Shown here piece after piece: positions 10,178-19,349 of a stretch of 38,187 nucleotides of DNA. Numbering within the stretch: position 1 is the stretch's first letter; each line of letters begins with the position of its first letter. Both the position numbers and the translations under genes were made by a program. The notes beneath the pieces are model-generated. The model was not told the origin of the DNA. It was given only the letters and a program-made list of their open reading frames with translations, and made no database searches. The stretch comes from JANQIV01 sp050117315 (GTDB lineage Bacteria; Bacteroidota; Ignavibacteria; Ignavibacteriales; Melioribacteraceae), in contig JASFMY010000052.1 of assembly GCA_050117315.1 (NCBI GenBank), forward strand, positions 1 through 38,187, given 5' to 3'.

Positions 10178-12442
10178 ATGCTGCACGGTAGAAAGAAAAA
10201 TATAAAATCAATTTTAACTTCGCTTGATAGGCAAATTAAAAGTGAAGAAAAGGAACTGATGATTAGCTTTACCGATTTCCTTTGCAAGGTAGGTGAAAAT
10301 CCGTACTTAATGCTGAGAAATATTTTTCAAATATTTAGCGACATGATTTATCATTACACACATGAAAAAGATGAATATGAAGATGATCCTGAAAACATTA
10401 AATACAAAACTATTTCCTGTGATAAGCTGTTGGTAGAAGGTACCGATACCCCTTTCTTCGCTGACTTGCCGTTGGCAAATAGAATAGTAAGGCTTGCCGA
10501 TTCATTTAAAGAAGGAGCGCAGCAAAACAAAATATATTTATTTGTGGGTCCCCCGGGAAGCGGTAAAAGTACACTTCTGAATAATCTTTTGGGAAAATTT
10601 GAGAAGTATATTCAAAGTGCGCAGGGTGTATACTTTGAAGCAGTCTGGAAGATAGACGGTAAAAAATTGGGCAATACCTTTCATAAACAGGTAAAGGATG
10701 CACTTGTTGACTATTATAACATAGAAAATGTTGATCCGAGTGATGTATTGGAAGTCCCTTGTCCCAGTCATGATCATCCCATATTGATGATCCCTAAAAG
10801 TCATAGAAGGCAAGTTTTGGAACAAGTACTTCCCGAAGACTCAAAAGCAAAAATATTTCATAAAAAGGAATACGAATGGATATTCCAGAAAAACCCGTGT
10901 ACAATCTGTGAATCAATCTATGAATCATTAAACCATCGGCTGAAATCTTCTTCGGATTTATTTGATATGCTTTTTGTTAAAAGATTTTTATTCAACAGAA
11001 GATTAGCTTACGGCATAAGTGTTTATAACCCGGGCGACAGGAGCCCTGAAAAACTTATAAGAACAAACGAAGCAATTCAAAGGGAACTGGGTTACAGGTT
11101 AAAAGACAGCAATGCAGTACAGTATATTTTTTCTAAATATGCAAAAACCAACAACGGTGTTCATGTAATAATGGATGTTAAAGGTTACAATGAAAAAAGA
11201 TTTATGAATTTGCACGGAATTATAAGCGAAGGCACACATAAAATCGAGGATATAGAAGAGAATATAAACTCCTTGTTCTTAACAGTTATGAATCCCCAAG
11301 ACACAAAAAAGATTGAAGAATACGAATCATTCAAAGACAGAATAAGGGAAATTAATGTTAACTATATTTTAAATTCGGAAGAAGAAGTTAAAATTTATTG
11401 CAATGCATTTGGTGATCAAATTAGACAAAGATTTCTGCCCGGTGTAATTGACAACTTTGCCAAGATAATTATTAGCTCCAGGTTAAATTGTGATTCGGAA
11501 ACAATTAAAGAATGGATTAAAGATCCTCAAAAATATAATAAGTATTGCGACGAAAACTTACTGCTGCTAAAGTTAAGTATTTATAATAACAAAATACCCA
11601 CCTGGTTAACCGATGAAGACAGAAATACCTTTGATAAAAACATGAGAAGAAAATTAATAGGGGAATCTGACCAGGAGGGGAAAAGCGGTATTTCAGGCCG
11701 AGAATCATTAATAATATTTAATGAATTTTATAACGCACAACGAAAAAAATTTCAAGATGATGAAAAAAGTAAAAAATATATTCTGATAACAATGGATCAT
11801 ATCAAAGAGTACTTTGAGAAGCATAAAGAATATACGGATAAAGTCCCCGATGGATTTATCGACTCAATAATAAGATTACACGATTATGACATTATGCAAC
11901 AGATAAAGGAGGCACTGTTTCATCAAAACGAGGAAAGAATAAGCAAAGACATCCAGAACTACTTGTTTGCGTTAAATTACGATAACGGTGAAAAATTAAT
12001 ATCGCCTTATACAAAAGAAGCAATTGAGGTAAATGATAATTTCTTCAACTCTATAGAGCAATACTTGTTTACAAATGATTTTAATGAAGAAAACAGGATT
12101 AAGCTCAGAAGTGAAATTGCTTCTAAATTTACAATCAGCATCCAGGATATGCAGTTGAACGGAATGCAGATAATCAAAACAAATATCTACAAAGATTTAT
12201 ATAACTCCTATATCAAAAATCTCAGAGAAAATATTTTTCAGCCTTTCCTGAAATACACATCTTTTGAAAGTGCAATTAAAGATTACGGTACCGAAAAATT
12301 TGAAGTTTATGATAACCGGACTAAAGAACAAGTTGAATTTCTAATATTAAATTTAAAGAGCAAATTTGATTACTCACTCGAAGGAGCCCGCCAGGTATGC
12401 CTGTACGCAATTCACAAAAAAATTAACAACCCGGATAATTAA
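10178..12442 (+). CDS. Divergent second PrkA-like P-loop kinase/ATPase
   Basis: A 754-residue protein with the organisation of PrkA but highly diverged from the prkA product 5 kb upstream. Walker A is GPPGSGKS at 124-131. A possible zinc site is formed by CPSH (195-198) and CTIC (241-244); the PCPSHDHPILMIPKSHR stretch resembles the CP.H...L.LIP segment known in other PrkA proteins. The Walker B equivalent is GVHVIMDV (327-334): the Asp is kept (D333) but the catalytic Glu is Val334. Sensor-1 Asn is kept (MNPQD). The C-terminal 350 residues are helical and match no domain I recognise with certainty beyond PrkA. It begins 3 bases after spoVR, so it belongs to the operon. It may be a regulatory or kinase-only paralogue working with PrkA; that is inference. 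Confidence 0.8.
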   Translation: MLHGRKKNIKSILTSLDRQIKSEEKELMISFTDFLCKVGENPYLMLRNIFQIFSDMIYHYTHEKDEYEDDPENIKYKTISCDKLLVEGTDTPFFADLPLANRIVRLADSFKEGAQQNKIYLFVGPPGSGKSTLLNNLLGKFEKYIQSAQGVYFEAVWKIDGKKLGNTFHKQVKDALVDYYNIENVDPSDVLEVPCPSHDHPILMIPKSHRRQVLEQVLPEDSKAKIFHKKEYEWIFQKNPCTICESIYESLNHRLKSSSDLFDMLFVKRFLFNRRLAYGISVYNPGDRSPEKLIRTNEAIQRELGYRLKDSNAVQYIFSKYAKTNNGVHVIMDVKGYNEKRFMNLHGIISEGTHKIEDIEENINSLFLTVMNPQDTKKIEEYESFKDRIREINVNYILNSEEEVKIYCNAFGDQIRQRFLPGVIDNFAKIIISSRLNCDSETIKEWIKDPQKYNKYCDENLLLLKLSIYNNKIPTWLTDEDRNTFDKNMRRKLIGESDQEGKSGISGRESLIIFNEFYNAQRKKFQDDEKSKKYILITMDHIKEYFEKHKEYTDKVPDGFIDSIIRLHDYDIMQQIKEALFHQNEERISKDIQNYLFALNYDNGEKLISPYTKEAIEVNDNFFNSIEQYLFTNDFNEENRIKLRSEIASKFTISIQDMQLNGMQIIKTNIYKDLYNSYIKNLRENIFQPFLKYTSFESAIKDYGTEKFEVYDNRTKEQVEFLILNLKSKFDYSLEGARQVCLYAIHKKINNPDN

Positions 12443-12559
12443 TATATGATCGATCTGAAAATCTTGGGTCTAATTAAAAATTTATCTTAGTTGTTAACTT
12501 TTTAAATAAAAATTTCGATTATGTAGATAAGGTGTATTGTATAGTTACAGTGGCAAATA

Positions 12560-15103
12560 ATGATAAAAAAGCAGTTGGAATTGGAAAAAATAGGTATTGA
12601 CCAGTTAATAAACACAATCAACGATGCAATAATAATTGTTGATAAAAATCATAAAGTTGTAGAATTAAATAATTATGCGCGAGCTTTAATAGACAGGGAA
12701 AACATAAACTCGTGCGGAAGAAAAGTTGATGATGTCTTAAAACTAACCGATATAAGCGGCAACAAATTGAATATTGAAGATATATTCTGCCGTTTCAATC
12801 ACAAAGATGATAACATAAATATACCTGCAGCAAAATTAATCTCTAAAGATAATGAGAGATTTGTTGTTTCAATAAACGTTTTAATACTCAGATCAAAATC
12901 AAACCAAGTTATCGGAAATATAATTATCCTAAATGATTTAACGGAACACTACAATATAAATGAGGCATTACGTGAAAGTGAGGACAAATTAAGAAAGATA
13001 GTAAGTGAATCGAATGACGGGATCATACTAATTAACGAGCAATGTCAGATAATTGAATGGAACAAAGGAGCCGAACAGATTACCGGTTTCAGCAGAGCCG
13101 ATGTTATTTTCAAAGACTATGTAAATTTTATATACAATTTGATGCCTGCTCAAATTAAAACAATTGAAAAATATAACTATTATAGAGAACTTTTCATGAA
13201 TGCATTAAAAGAAGAGCATATACTTGAAAAACAAATATGGGATGTTGATTTTATAAACAAAGATGGAGAATTGCGTTATTCCCAGCAAGCCTTTTTCAAA
13301 ATTAAAATCGATGACGGTTACTGGATAGGAGCAATTATAAGGGATGTTACAGAATCTAAAAAAGCTGAGCTCCGGCTTATAGAAAAAGAGAAATTCCAAA
13401 ATCTTGTAACTGAAATTTGTGCAAGATTCCTTAATGCTTATACAACGAGTATATTCGATGAAATAGAGAAAGCTCTAAAAGAAATTAAGGGATTTTATAA
13501 TTTCATCGAATACAGTACCGTATATTTATTCAGCAACAATCTCCGAGAGGTCTATCCGGTTGCTTTCTCGGAAAATACCTCCCATAACCTGGAAAATAAT
13601 TACAAATCTTTACCCGCTGATACAAAAGCCTGGTGGTTAAACCATCTTGAACGGAATCACGTTTTGTACATCAATAACTTTGACTTTTACAGTAAAGGTG
13701 AGAGTGAATTTCTTCGTAACATCCACGGTAAGCAATTTAAATCTATTATTGATTTCGGACTAATAGATAACGGTAAAGTAATCGGTCTGCTTATGTTTGC
13801 TTCTTATTCAAAAACTTTGCGTCTGAATAAAGACATAATTTCCTTGCTAACGGTAGTCAGCGAGGTATTTGCAAATTCGCTTATAAGAAGGAAACGTGAA
13901 ATTGAATTGAAAAACAATGAAGATAAATTCAGGGAAATAGTAAATGCAACTTCATCAGGAATATTAATCATTCAAGATAATAAAATAGTTTATGTAAATG
14001 AGATTAGTAAAAAGAGATTTGGAGTCGGTGAATTTGCCAATAAAGAATATACCTTCTTGAAGTACCTGCCGCCTGGTAAGAAAAAATTTGCAATTGAAAA
14101 AATTCATGAAATTCTAAGCGGCAAACGAGATTCATACCGTACTGAAATAAAGTTGTATGATGCGGAAAAAAAAGAGGAATGGCGGGATATTACAATCGGC
14201 AGAACTCTATTTAATAACAGACTTTCTCTTATCGTAACATTAATTGATATTACCGAAAGAAAAAAAGTCCAGATAGAAAATGAAAAGTACAGAGATCATC
14301 TTAAAAATTTAGTTAATGAAAGAACTGCCGAACTTCAGTATGTAAACAAACAGCTCAAGAATGAAATTAAAAAACAAAAAGAGGCCGAAAAAAAGGTGCT
14401 TCATGCTTTACAAAAAGAAAAAGAATTAAATGAATTGAAATCGAGATTCATCACTACTGCTTCGCACGAATTTAAAACTCCTTTAACAACAGTACTTTCG
14501 TCTGCCGAACTGCTTGAAAGATACGGGCAAAGATGGAATGAAAAAAAATACAAGGAGCAACTAAGGAAAATAATAAATTCAGTTGAAGGACTAAATGTTC
14601 TTATTAACGATATATTGCAAGCCGGTAAAGCAGAATCGGGTACGATTGAATTTAATCCGCAAAAGATGAATTTAAAAGATTTCGTTGAAAAACTTGTAAG
14701 TGAATTAATGTTGACTACATCAAAACATAACATAGATTTATACTGCTTTCTTAAAAATGAAGAGTATTGCCTGGATGAAAACTTATTAAGATTGTCTTTA
14801 TCAAATATAATTAACAATGCCATTAAATATTCGCCGGGTGGGGGGACCATAGATATTATAATCGAAGAAATCAGCAGCAAACTCAAAATTGAAATTATTG
14901 ACGAAGGAATAGGTATTCCTGGTGAAGACATAGCAAACATATTTTTACCTTTTAATAGAAGCGTTAACGCAGGTAATTTTCCCGGAACCGGTTTGGGTTT
15001 ATCTATAGCAAAAAAATCAGTAGAGCTGCATGGCGGAAGTATTAACGTTAAAAGCAAAATCAAAAAAGGAACAAAGTTTATAATTAAGTTTCCGTTAGAC
15101 TAA
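12560..15103 (+). CDS. Cytoplasmic PAS-PAS-GAF-PAS sensor histidine kinase
   Basis: An 847-residue soluble histidine kinase. Domains in order: PAS at about 10-130, PAS at 138-268, GAF-like domain at 278-445, PAS at 452-568, coiled coil at 570-630, HisKA with intact H-box ASHEFKTPL (His636), and HATPase with N-box NIINNAIKYS, G1 DEGIGI (781-786) and G2 GTGLGL (809-814). No membrane helix or signal peptide is seen, so it senses an internal cue. The gene lies 117 bases after the PrkA operon and 5 bases before a REC-LytTR regulator, its probable cognate. The start lacks a clear ribosome-binding site; the ATG gives a complete first PAS domain. The signal cannot be told from sequence. Confidence 0.93.
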   Translation: MIKKQLELEKIGIDQLINTINDAIIIVDKNHKVVELNNYARALIDRENINSCGRKVDDVLKLTDISGNKLNIEDIFCRFNHKDDNINIPAAKLISKDNERFVVSINVLILRSKSNQVIGNIIILNDLTEHYNINEALRESEDKLRKIVSESNDGIILINEQCQIIEWNKGAEQITGFSRADVIFKDYVNFIYNLMPAQIKTIEKYNYYRELFMNALKEEHILEKQIWDVDFINKDGELRYSQQAFFKIKIDDGYWIGAIIRDVTESKKAELRLIEKEKFQNLVTEICARFLNAYTTSIFDEIEKALKEIKGFYNFIEYSTVYLFSNNLREVYPVAFSENTSHNLENNYKSLPADTKAWWLNHLERNHVLYINNFDFYSKGESEFLRNIHGKQFKSIIDFGLIDNGKVIGLLMFASYSKTLRLNKDIISLLTVVSEVFANSLIRRKREIELKNNEDKFREIVNATSSGILIIQDNKIVYVNEISKKRFGVGEFANKEYTFLKYLPPGKKKFAIEKIHEILSGKRDSYRTEIKLYDAEKKEEWRDITIGRTLFNNRLSLIVTLIDITERKKVQIENEKYRDHLKNLVNERTAELQYVNKQLKNEIKKQKEAEKKVLHALQKEKELNELKSRFITTASHEFKTPLTTVLSSAELLERYGQRWNEKKYKEQLRKIINSVEGLNVLINDILQAGKAESGTIEFNPQKMNLKDFVEKLVSELMLTTSKHNIDLYCFLKNEEYCLDENLLRLSLSNIINNAIKYSPGGGTIDIIIEEISSKLKIEIIDEGIGIPGEDIANIFLPFNRSVNAGNFPGTGLGLSIAKKSVELHGGSINVKSKIKKGTKFIIKFPLD

Positions 15104-15108
15104 GGATT

Positions 15109-15873
15109 ATGAAAAATATGAAAATATTAATCATAGAAGACGACCGGAATGTCAGGGACAATATCAAAATACTTTTAGAAGAAGAGCAGTATAATGTTCT
15201 TACAGCGGAGAACGGCTCCAAAGGAGTTAAACTTGCAAAAGAAATTATCCCGGATTTAATTATTTGCGACATTATGATGCCTAAAAAAAACGGTTACGAA
15301 GTTTTAGAAGAGTTGAGTAATACACCGGAAACTCTTCATATCCCGTTTCTATTCTTAACTGCAAAAAATAGAAGCGACGAAATGAGAAAAGGAATGAACC
15401 TTGGCGCGGATGATTATCTTACAAAACCTTTTAAGACTAATGATTTCCTTAGTGCAATTGAAGTTAGACTAAAAAAATCGAAAAAAATAAAAGAACAGCA
15501 AATCACAACCAATACAAAGGAAAAAATAGGGAAAAAGTATGATATTAATGATTCAATTTTTATTTCTGTTAATAACAAACCTGTCCTTTTGAAAATTCGA
15601 GAAATAAAACTAATCAAAGCAGAAAATCAGTACTGCAATATTATTACCGATCAAGAAAAATATCTTGTACGAAAATCGTTAAATAGTTGGATGACAATTC
15701 TTCCCGATAATGTATTTAAAAGGGTTCACCGTTCAACAATCTTAAATGTTGATTACATACTAAAAATTGAAAAATGGTTCAAGAATACATTAAGAATTGT
15801 AGTTAAAGATTATGATGAAACGGTAAATGTCAGCAAAAGATACGCAGCAAAATTAAAATCAAGTTTTATTTAA
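15109..15873 (+). CDS. REC-LytTR response regulator
   Basis: A 254-residue DNA-binding response regulator. Residues 4-120 form a receiver with acidic residues E10/D11/D12, phosphoacceptor Asp54 (ICDIMMPKKNG), Thr84 and Lys106 (LTKPF). Residues about 145-254 form a LytTR DNA-binding domain (IKLIKAENQYCNI, KRVHRSTILNVDYI). It starts 5 bases after the histidine kinase stop, so the two are co-transcribed and probably cognate. The usual targets of LytTR regulators are direct-repeat sites near promoters; none was identified here. A second ATG 9 bases downstream could also start the protein; both give an intact receiver. Confidence 0.94.
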   Translation: MKNMKILIIEDDRNVRDNIKILLEEEQYNVLTAENGSKGVKLAKEIIPDLIICDIMMPKKNGYEVLEELSNTPETLHIPFLFLTAKNRSDEMRKGMNLGADDYLTKPFKTNDFLSAIEVRLKKSKKIKEQQITTNTKEKIGKKYDINDSIFISVNNKPVLLKIREIKLIKAENQYCNIITDQEKYLVRKSLNSWMTILPDNVFKRVHRSTILNVDYILKIEKWFKNTLRIVVKDYDETVNVSKRYAAKLKSSFI

Positions 15874-15986
15874 CCATATTTACATCAAATAAAACCCGCT
15901 TACAACAAAACTTCTTCGTTTACAGCAATCAGTATAGTATCTCGGATAAAAATAATTTTATTTGGCTTGACGAGATAGATGCAGAG

Positions 15987-16361
15987 GTGAAAATGATGAA
16001 AAATATATTGATTGTTGAAGATGATTTTGTCGTCAGGCAAAATATGAAAGATTTGTTGGAGTGGATTGGATATAAATGTGCTGTTGCTGAAAACGGTTTA
16101 GGTGCCCTCGAACTTATTGCAAATGCACAATACGATCTAATTATAACTGATTATAAAATGCCTTTATTAAATGGATTGCAGCTAATTAATATTCTAAAAA
16201 AATCCGAAACTACTGATACTATTCCGATAATATTAATGATTTATTCATATGAGTCAATTCGATTTGATAATGGCGAGGATGAAAAAATAAATCTGCTTTT
16301 AACAAAACCTGTTAATGCTAAGTTCTTGGTTGATTCAATAAAAAGTATATTTGTAAATTAG
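15987..16361 (+). CDS. Single-domain response regulator (CheY/Spo0F-like receiver)
   Basis: A 124-residue stand-alone receiver with acidic residues D12/D13, phosphoacceptor Asp55 (IITDYKMP) and Lys107 (LTKPVN). The strand-4 Thr/Ser that couples phosphorylation to output appears to be Ile85 (PIILMIYS), an unusual change. There is no output domain, so it would act by protein contact or as a phosphorelay intermediate. It follows the LytTR regulator by 113 bases in the same direction and may be in the same unit. The start at 15987 could be either of two close ATG codons. Confidence 0.88.
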   Translation: MKMMKNILIVEDDFVVRQNMKDLLEWIGYKCAVAENGLGALELIANAQYDLIITDYKMPLLNGLQLINILKKSETTDTIPIILMIYSYESIRFDNGEDEKINLLLTKPVNAKFLVDSIKSIFVN

Positions 16362-16507
16362 TTGGAAGGCGAAATGTACTAAGAAAATAATTTTAGCAAC
16401 CGGTTTTGGAATTTTGACACAAAATTAATTATTTTTTCAGAATTCAAAATCCAAATTGAAAGAATAATTGATATTTATAATAAATCGAATCATTCAATGT
16501 ACTTCAT

Positions 16508-16546
16508 GAAGCTTAAATAGGGAATATACTCTGCTTAAGCTTTTTT
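16508..16546 (+). terminator. Rho-independent terminator candidate
   Basis: Perfect arms AAGCTTAA (16509-16516) and TTAAGCTT (16535-16542) enclose an 18-base loop and run into a T tract (16541-16546). It lies about 150 bases after the receiver gene and 95 before the transporter gene, so it probably insulates the two units. The long loop makes it weaker than a classic terminator. Confidence 0.6.
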
Positions 16547-16639
16547 ATTAATATGCATAATATATGTAAATCCGGGAATAAATTGGTATGCATTATTCGC
16601 AAAAACATGGTTTTATTTTGAGATAAAAGAGGAATTAAT

Positions 16640-17911
16640 ATGCTTAAAAATCACCCCAAAGGAATTTTGACTTTGTTCTTTACTGAAATGTGGGAACGTT
16701 TTGGATTTTACACTTTAATGGCAATTCTTGTTTTGTACATGGGACAGGAGTTTGCGTGGAACGATTCGCAAAAGGGAGATGTATACGGAATCTTTCTCGG
16801 CATAGTATATTTTATACCATTGTTTGGCGGCTGGATAGGCGATAAGCTTATAGGACAGATAAATACAGTTAGAGCAGGTGCCTTTTTAATGATGATTGGT
16901 TATATCTTTCTTGCCGGATCTTCGGTTAATAATGTCACTTATTTTTTTATAGGGCTATTCTTAATTGCATTTGGAACCGGGATATTTAAAGTTAACATGG
17001 CAGTACTTGTTGGTAATTTGTATAAGAATAAACCCGAGTTGAAAGATGCCGGATTTAATATTTTTTATATGGGTGTTAACGTAGGAGCAATGATTGCTCC
17101 GCTCGCGGCAACCCTAATTAGCAACGTATGGGGGAGTTACAATATCTCTTTTGCAGCTGCAGCAGTAGGGCTTTTGCTATGCTTAATCAATCTGCAGTTC
17201 GGCACAAAAAGACTATCATCAATTGATACAAAAATGTCGTTGGCTTCAGGCAATGATATCACAAAATCCGATATACCCAAGTCGGAAGAATCTGATAGGA
17301 TTATAACACTTGCTATTTTATTTCTGATTGTAATTTTCTTTTGGACTGCATTTTATCAAAACGGGTTTGCTTTAACTCTATTTGCCGAAAGATCAACAAC
17401 AGTTTCTGAAATATTAAGGCCGGAGACTTACCAATTTTTCAACCCGTTTTTTATTCTTGTTTTAACACCTTTATTGTTAAGTGTTTTCAGCAGGCTAAAT
17501 AAAAAGGGGAAAGAGCCAAGTACACCGTATAAAATATTTTACGGAATGTTAATTACAGGTTTGGCAATGCTGGTAATGTTAGTTGCTTCTCTACAGGGCG
17601 GCAACCATGATGCCAATAATATGAGCCCTATGTGGTTAATCGGGACTTACCTTGTTGTGACACTCGCCGAAATTATGATTTCACCAATGGGGCAGTCGTA
17701 TGTTTCCAAAATTGCACCGCCAAAAATTCAAGGGCTTATGATGGGCGGGTGGTTTGCGGCTACTGCATTCGGCAGCTACGGCTCCGGTTTACTTGGTAAG
17801 TTTTACAGTGACTTTGCACACCACGAGTACTTTTCAATACTAACCGCGTTGTTGGTTTTTTCTGCCGTCCTAGTTTTAATTTTTATGAAAAAATTCAAAA
17901 AATATTCTTAA
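16640..17911 (+). CDS. POT/PTR family proton-coupled peptide transporter
   Basis: A 423-residue inner-membrane transporter of the POT (PTR2) family, taking up di- and tripeptides with protons. The N-terminal ExxERFxFY motif (EMWERFGFY, 16-24) on the first helix and the FNIFYMGVNVGAM signature mark the family. About 12 hydrophobic helices are visible, with a hydrophilic central loop near residues 190-220. The length is slightly short of the usual 450-500. The ATG has an AGAGGAATT ribosome-binding site. It sits 16 bases upstream of an Xaa-Pro-type peptidase, a sensible pair: import of small peptides followed by cleavage. Confidence 0.93.
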   Translation: MLKNHPKGILTLFFTEMWERFGFYTLMAILVLYMGQEFAWNDSQKGDVYGIFLGIVYFIPLFGGWIGDKLIGQINTVRAGAFLMMIGYIFLAGSSVNNVTYFFIGLFLIAFGTGIFKVNMAVLVGNLYKNKPELKDAGFNIFYMGVNVGAMIAPLAATLISNVWGSYNISFAAAAVGLLLCLINLQFGTKRLSSIDTKMSLASGNDITKSDIPKSEESDRIITLAILFLIVIFFWTAFYQNGFALTLFAERSTTVSEILRPETYQFFNPFFILVLTPLLLSVFSRLNKKGKEPSTPYKIFYGMLITGLAMLVMLVASLQGGNHDANNMSPMWLIGTYLVVTLAEIMISPMGQSYVSKIAPPKIQGLMMGGWFAATAFGSYGSGLLGKFYSDFAHHEYFSILTALLVFSAVLVLIFMKKFKKYS

Positions 17912-17927
17912 AGTCCGGAGGTTAAAA

Positions 17928-19109
17928 ATGTTGGTTCAAGAGAAAGTAAAACAGGCAAAAGAATTAGTAAAAGAATTTGATATCGATTGCTGGATAACGT
18001 TTACGCGTGAAAGCCAAATTAATGGTGACCCGACTTTAGCCTTTCTTGCCGGTGTTGATGTTACATGGCATTCGGCATTTATCATAACCAAAAGCGGAAA
18101 GGCAATAGCAATAGTAGGTAAATACGACAGAGCTACAATAGAAGACCTAAAAGCATACGACGAGGTTTATGATTTTGTTACCGGGGTTAAGGAATCTTTT
18201 CAAAAAGTTATGAAAGAAATTAATCCCGATAAAATTGCGATTAACTACTCTGAAGGAAGCGAAATTTGCGACGGTTTAACCCACGGGATGTATTTAACAT
18301 TATTTGAAATGCTTGCTGAAATTAATATGGAAGATAGGCTGATGTCTGCAGAGAAAATTGCATCTGCAATTAGAGAAAGAAAAACAAGTGCTGAAATAGC
18401 CAATATTAAAGGGGCAATTCAAATAACGGAAGAAATATTTGAGTTGGTTAGAAATTATATTAAACCGGGAATGACCGAAAAACAAATCGCTTTTTTTATG
18501 AAAGAGGAAGTTAAAAAAAGGAATCTGGAATTTGCATGGGATGAAACTGTTTGTCCTGCCGTATTCACCGGTCCCGATACTGCCGCCGCACATTACGCGC
18601 CTTCCGATAGAGTAGTAGAAAAAGGGCACATACTGAATATGGATTTCGGAGTGAAATATAATGACTACTGCTCCGATATGCAGCGTACTTATTATATCCT
18701 AAAAGATGATGAAACATCAGCCCCGCAGGATGTAATGGAGGGATTTAATACAATCGTTAAAGCTGTTGAAGATTCAAAACAGGCAATGAGGATAGGTATC
18801 CAAGCAGTGGAGGTTGATAAAGTTGCAAGGGATGTTGTAGTGAGTAACGGATATGAAGAATTTCCTCACGGGCTCGGTCATCAGGTAGGAAGATTCGCTC
18901 ACGACGGTACGGCACTTCTCGGACCGGCTTGGGAGAAATATGCGCAAAAGCCTTTTCAAAAATTAGAAGAAGGAATGGTATTTACAATTGAACCGAGACT
19001 TGACGTTAAAGACAGAGGCGTTGCAACAATAGAAGAAATGGTTGTAGTAAGAAAAAACGGTGCAGAGTGGCTGACTACTCCGCAGAAAGAAATTTGGCTG
19101 ATTAAATAA
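17928..19109 (+). CDS. M24 family Xaa-Pro peptidase
   Basis: A 393-residue metallopeptidase of the M24 (aminopeptidase P/prolidase) family. An N-terminal creatinase-like domain (1-155) is followed by the pita-bread catalytic domain. The five dimetal ligands can be read: Asp239 (NMDFG), Asp250 (CSDMQRT), His318 (HGLGHQVG), Glu355 (FTIEPRL) and Glu369 (TIEEMVVV). There is no signal peptide, so it is cytoplasmic, releasing residues from Xaa-Pro peptides. A strong ribosome-binding site (CCGGAGG) precedes the start. With the transporter just upstream it forms a two-gene peptide-use operon. Whether it acts on dipeptides (prolidase) or longer peptides is not decided by sequence. Confidence 0.93.
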   Translation: MLVQEKVKQAKELVKEFDIDCWITFTRESQINGDPTLAFLAGVDVTWHSAFIITKSGKAIAIVGKYDRATIEDLKAYDEVYDFVTGVKESFQKVMKEINPDKIAINYSEGSEICDGLTHGMYLTLFEMLAEINMEDRLMSAEKIASAIRERKTSAEIANIKGAIQITEEIFELVRNYIKPGMTEKQIAFFMKEEVKKRNLEFAWDETVCPAVFTGPDTAAAHYAPSDRVVEKGHILNMDFGVKYNDYCSDMQRTYYILKDDETSAPQDVMEGFNTIVKAVEDSKQAMRIGIQAVEVDKVARDVVVSNGYEEFPHGLGHQVGRFAHDGTALLGPAWEKYAQKPFQKLEEGMVFTIEPRLDVKDRGVATIEEMVVVRKNGAEWLTTPQKEIWLIK

Positions 19110-19133
19110 AAAAATCAGGACTATACTTGTTGC

Positions 19134-19223
19134 AAACTGGTTTTGGGATTTTGTTTTTTTAGGACTCACCTAAATCCTCTCTTAAAAAGAGAGGACTTTA
19201 TGGCAAAACCCCAAAACCAATTT
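19134..19223. repeat. Palindromic element with nested hairpin
   Basis: Outer arms AAACTGGTTTTGGGATTTTG (19134-19153) and CAAAACCCCAAAACCAATTT (19204-19223) are inverted copies matching at 18 of 20 positions. Inside is a perfect 9-base stem, TCCTCTCTT (19175-19183) and AAGAGAGGA (19187-19195), with a 3-base loop. It starts 25 bases after the peptidase gene and could also end transcription, though no T tract follows. A degenerate half-copy seems to lie at 16396-16416. The arrangement resembles short dispersed palindromic elements of Bacteroidota-type genomes. Confidence 0.7.
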
Positions 19224-19280
19224 GGCTTGTGTATACATTACATAAGTTGTCAGATTTTATCGTGACCATCTCATCTAATG

Positions 19281-19349
19281 GAACACGGATTTTTATGATT
19301 TATTAGATTAATCTGCGTCAATCATAAAAGATCATAAAAATCTGCGTTC
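19281..19349. repeat. Imperfect inverted repeat abutting higA
   Basis: Arms GAACACGGATTTTTATGAT (19281-19299) and ATCATAAAAATCTGCGTTC (19331-19349) are inverted copies with two mismatches in 19. Between them AATCTGCGT and ATCATAAAA recur as direct partial repeats. The right arm ends on the last base of the higA stop codon (minus strand), so the element touches the 3' end of that gene. No transposase is present; it looks like a short non-autonomous palindromic repeat. Confidence 0.72.

Noticed and set aside
14401..15063. 220-codon open frame on the minus strand opposite the histidine kinase
   Set aside because: It is Ser/Leu-rich with no domain, lies wholly within a strongly supported kinase domain on the other strand, and looks like a codon-bias shadow.
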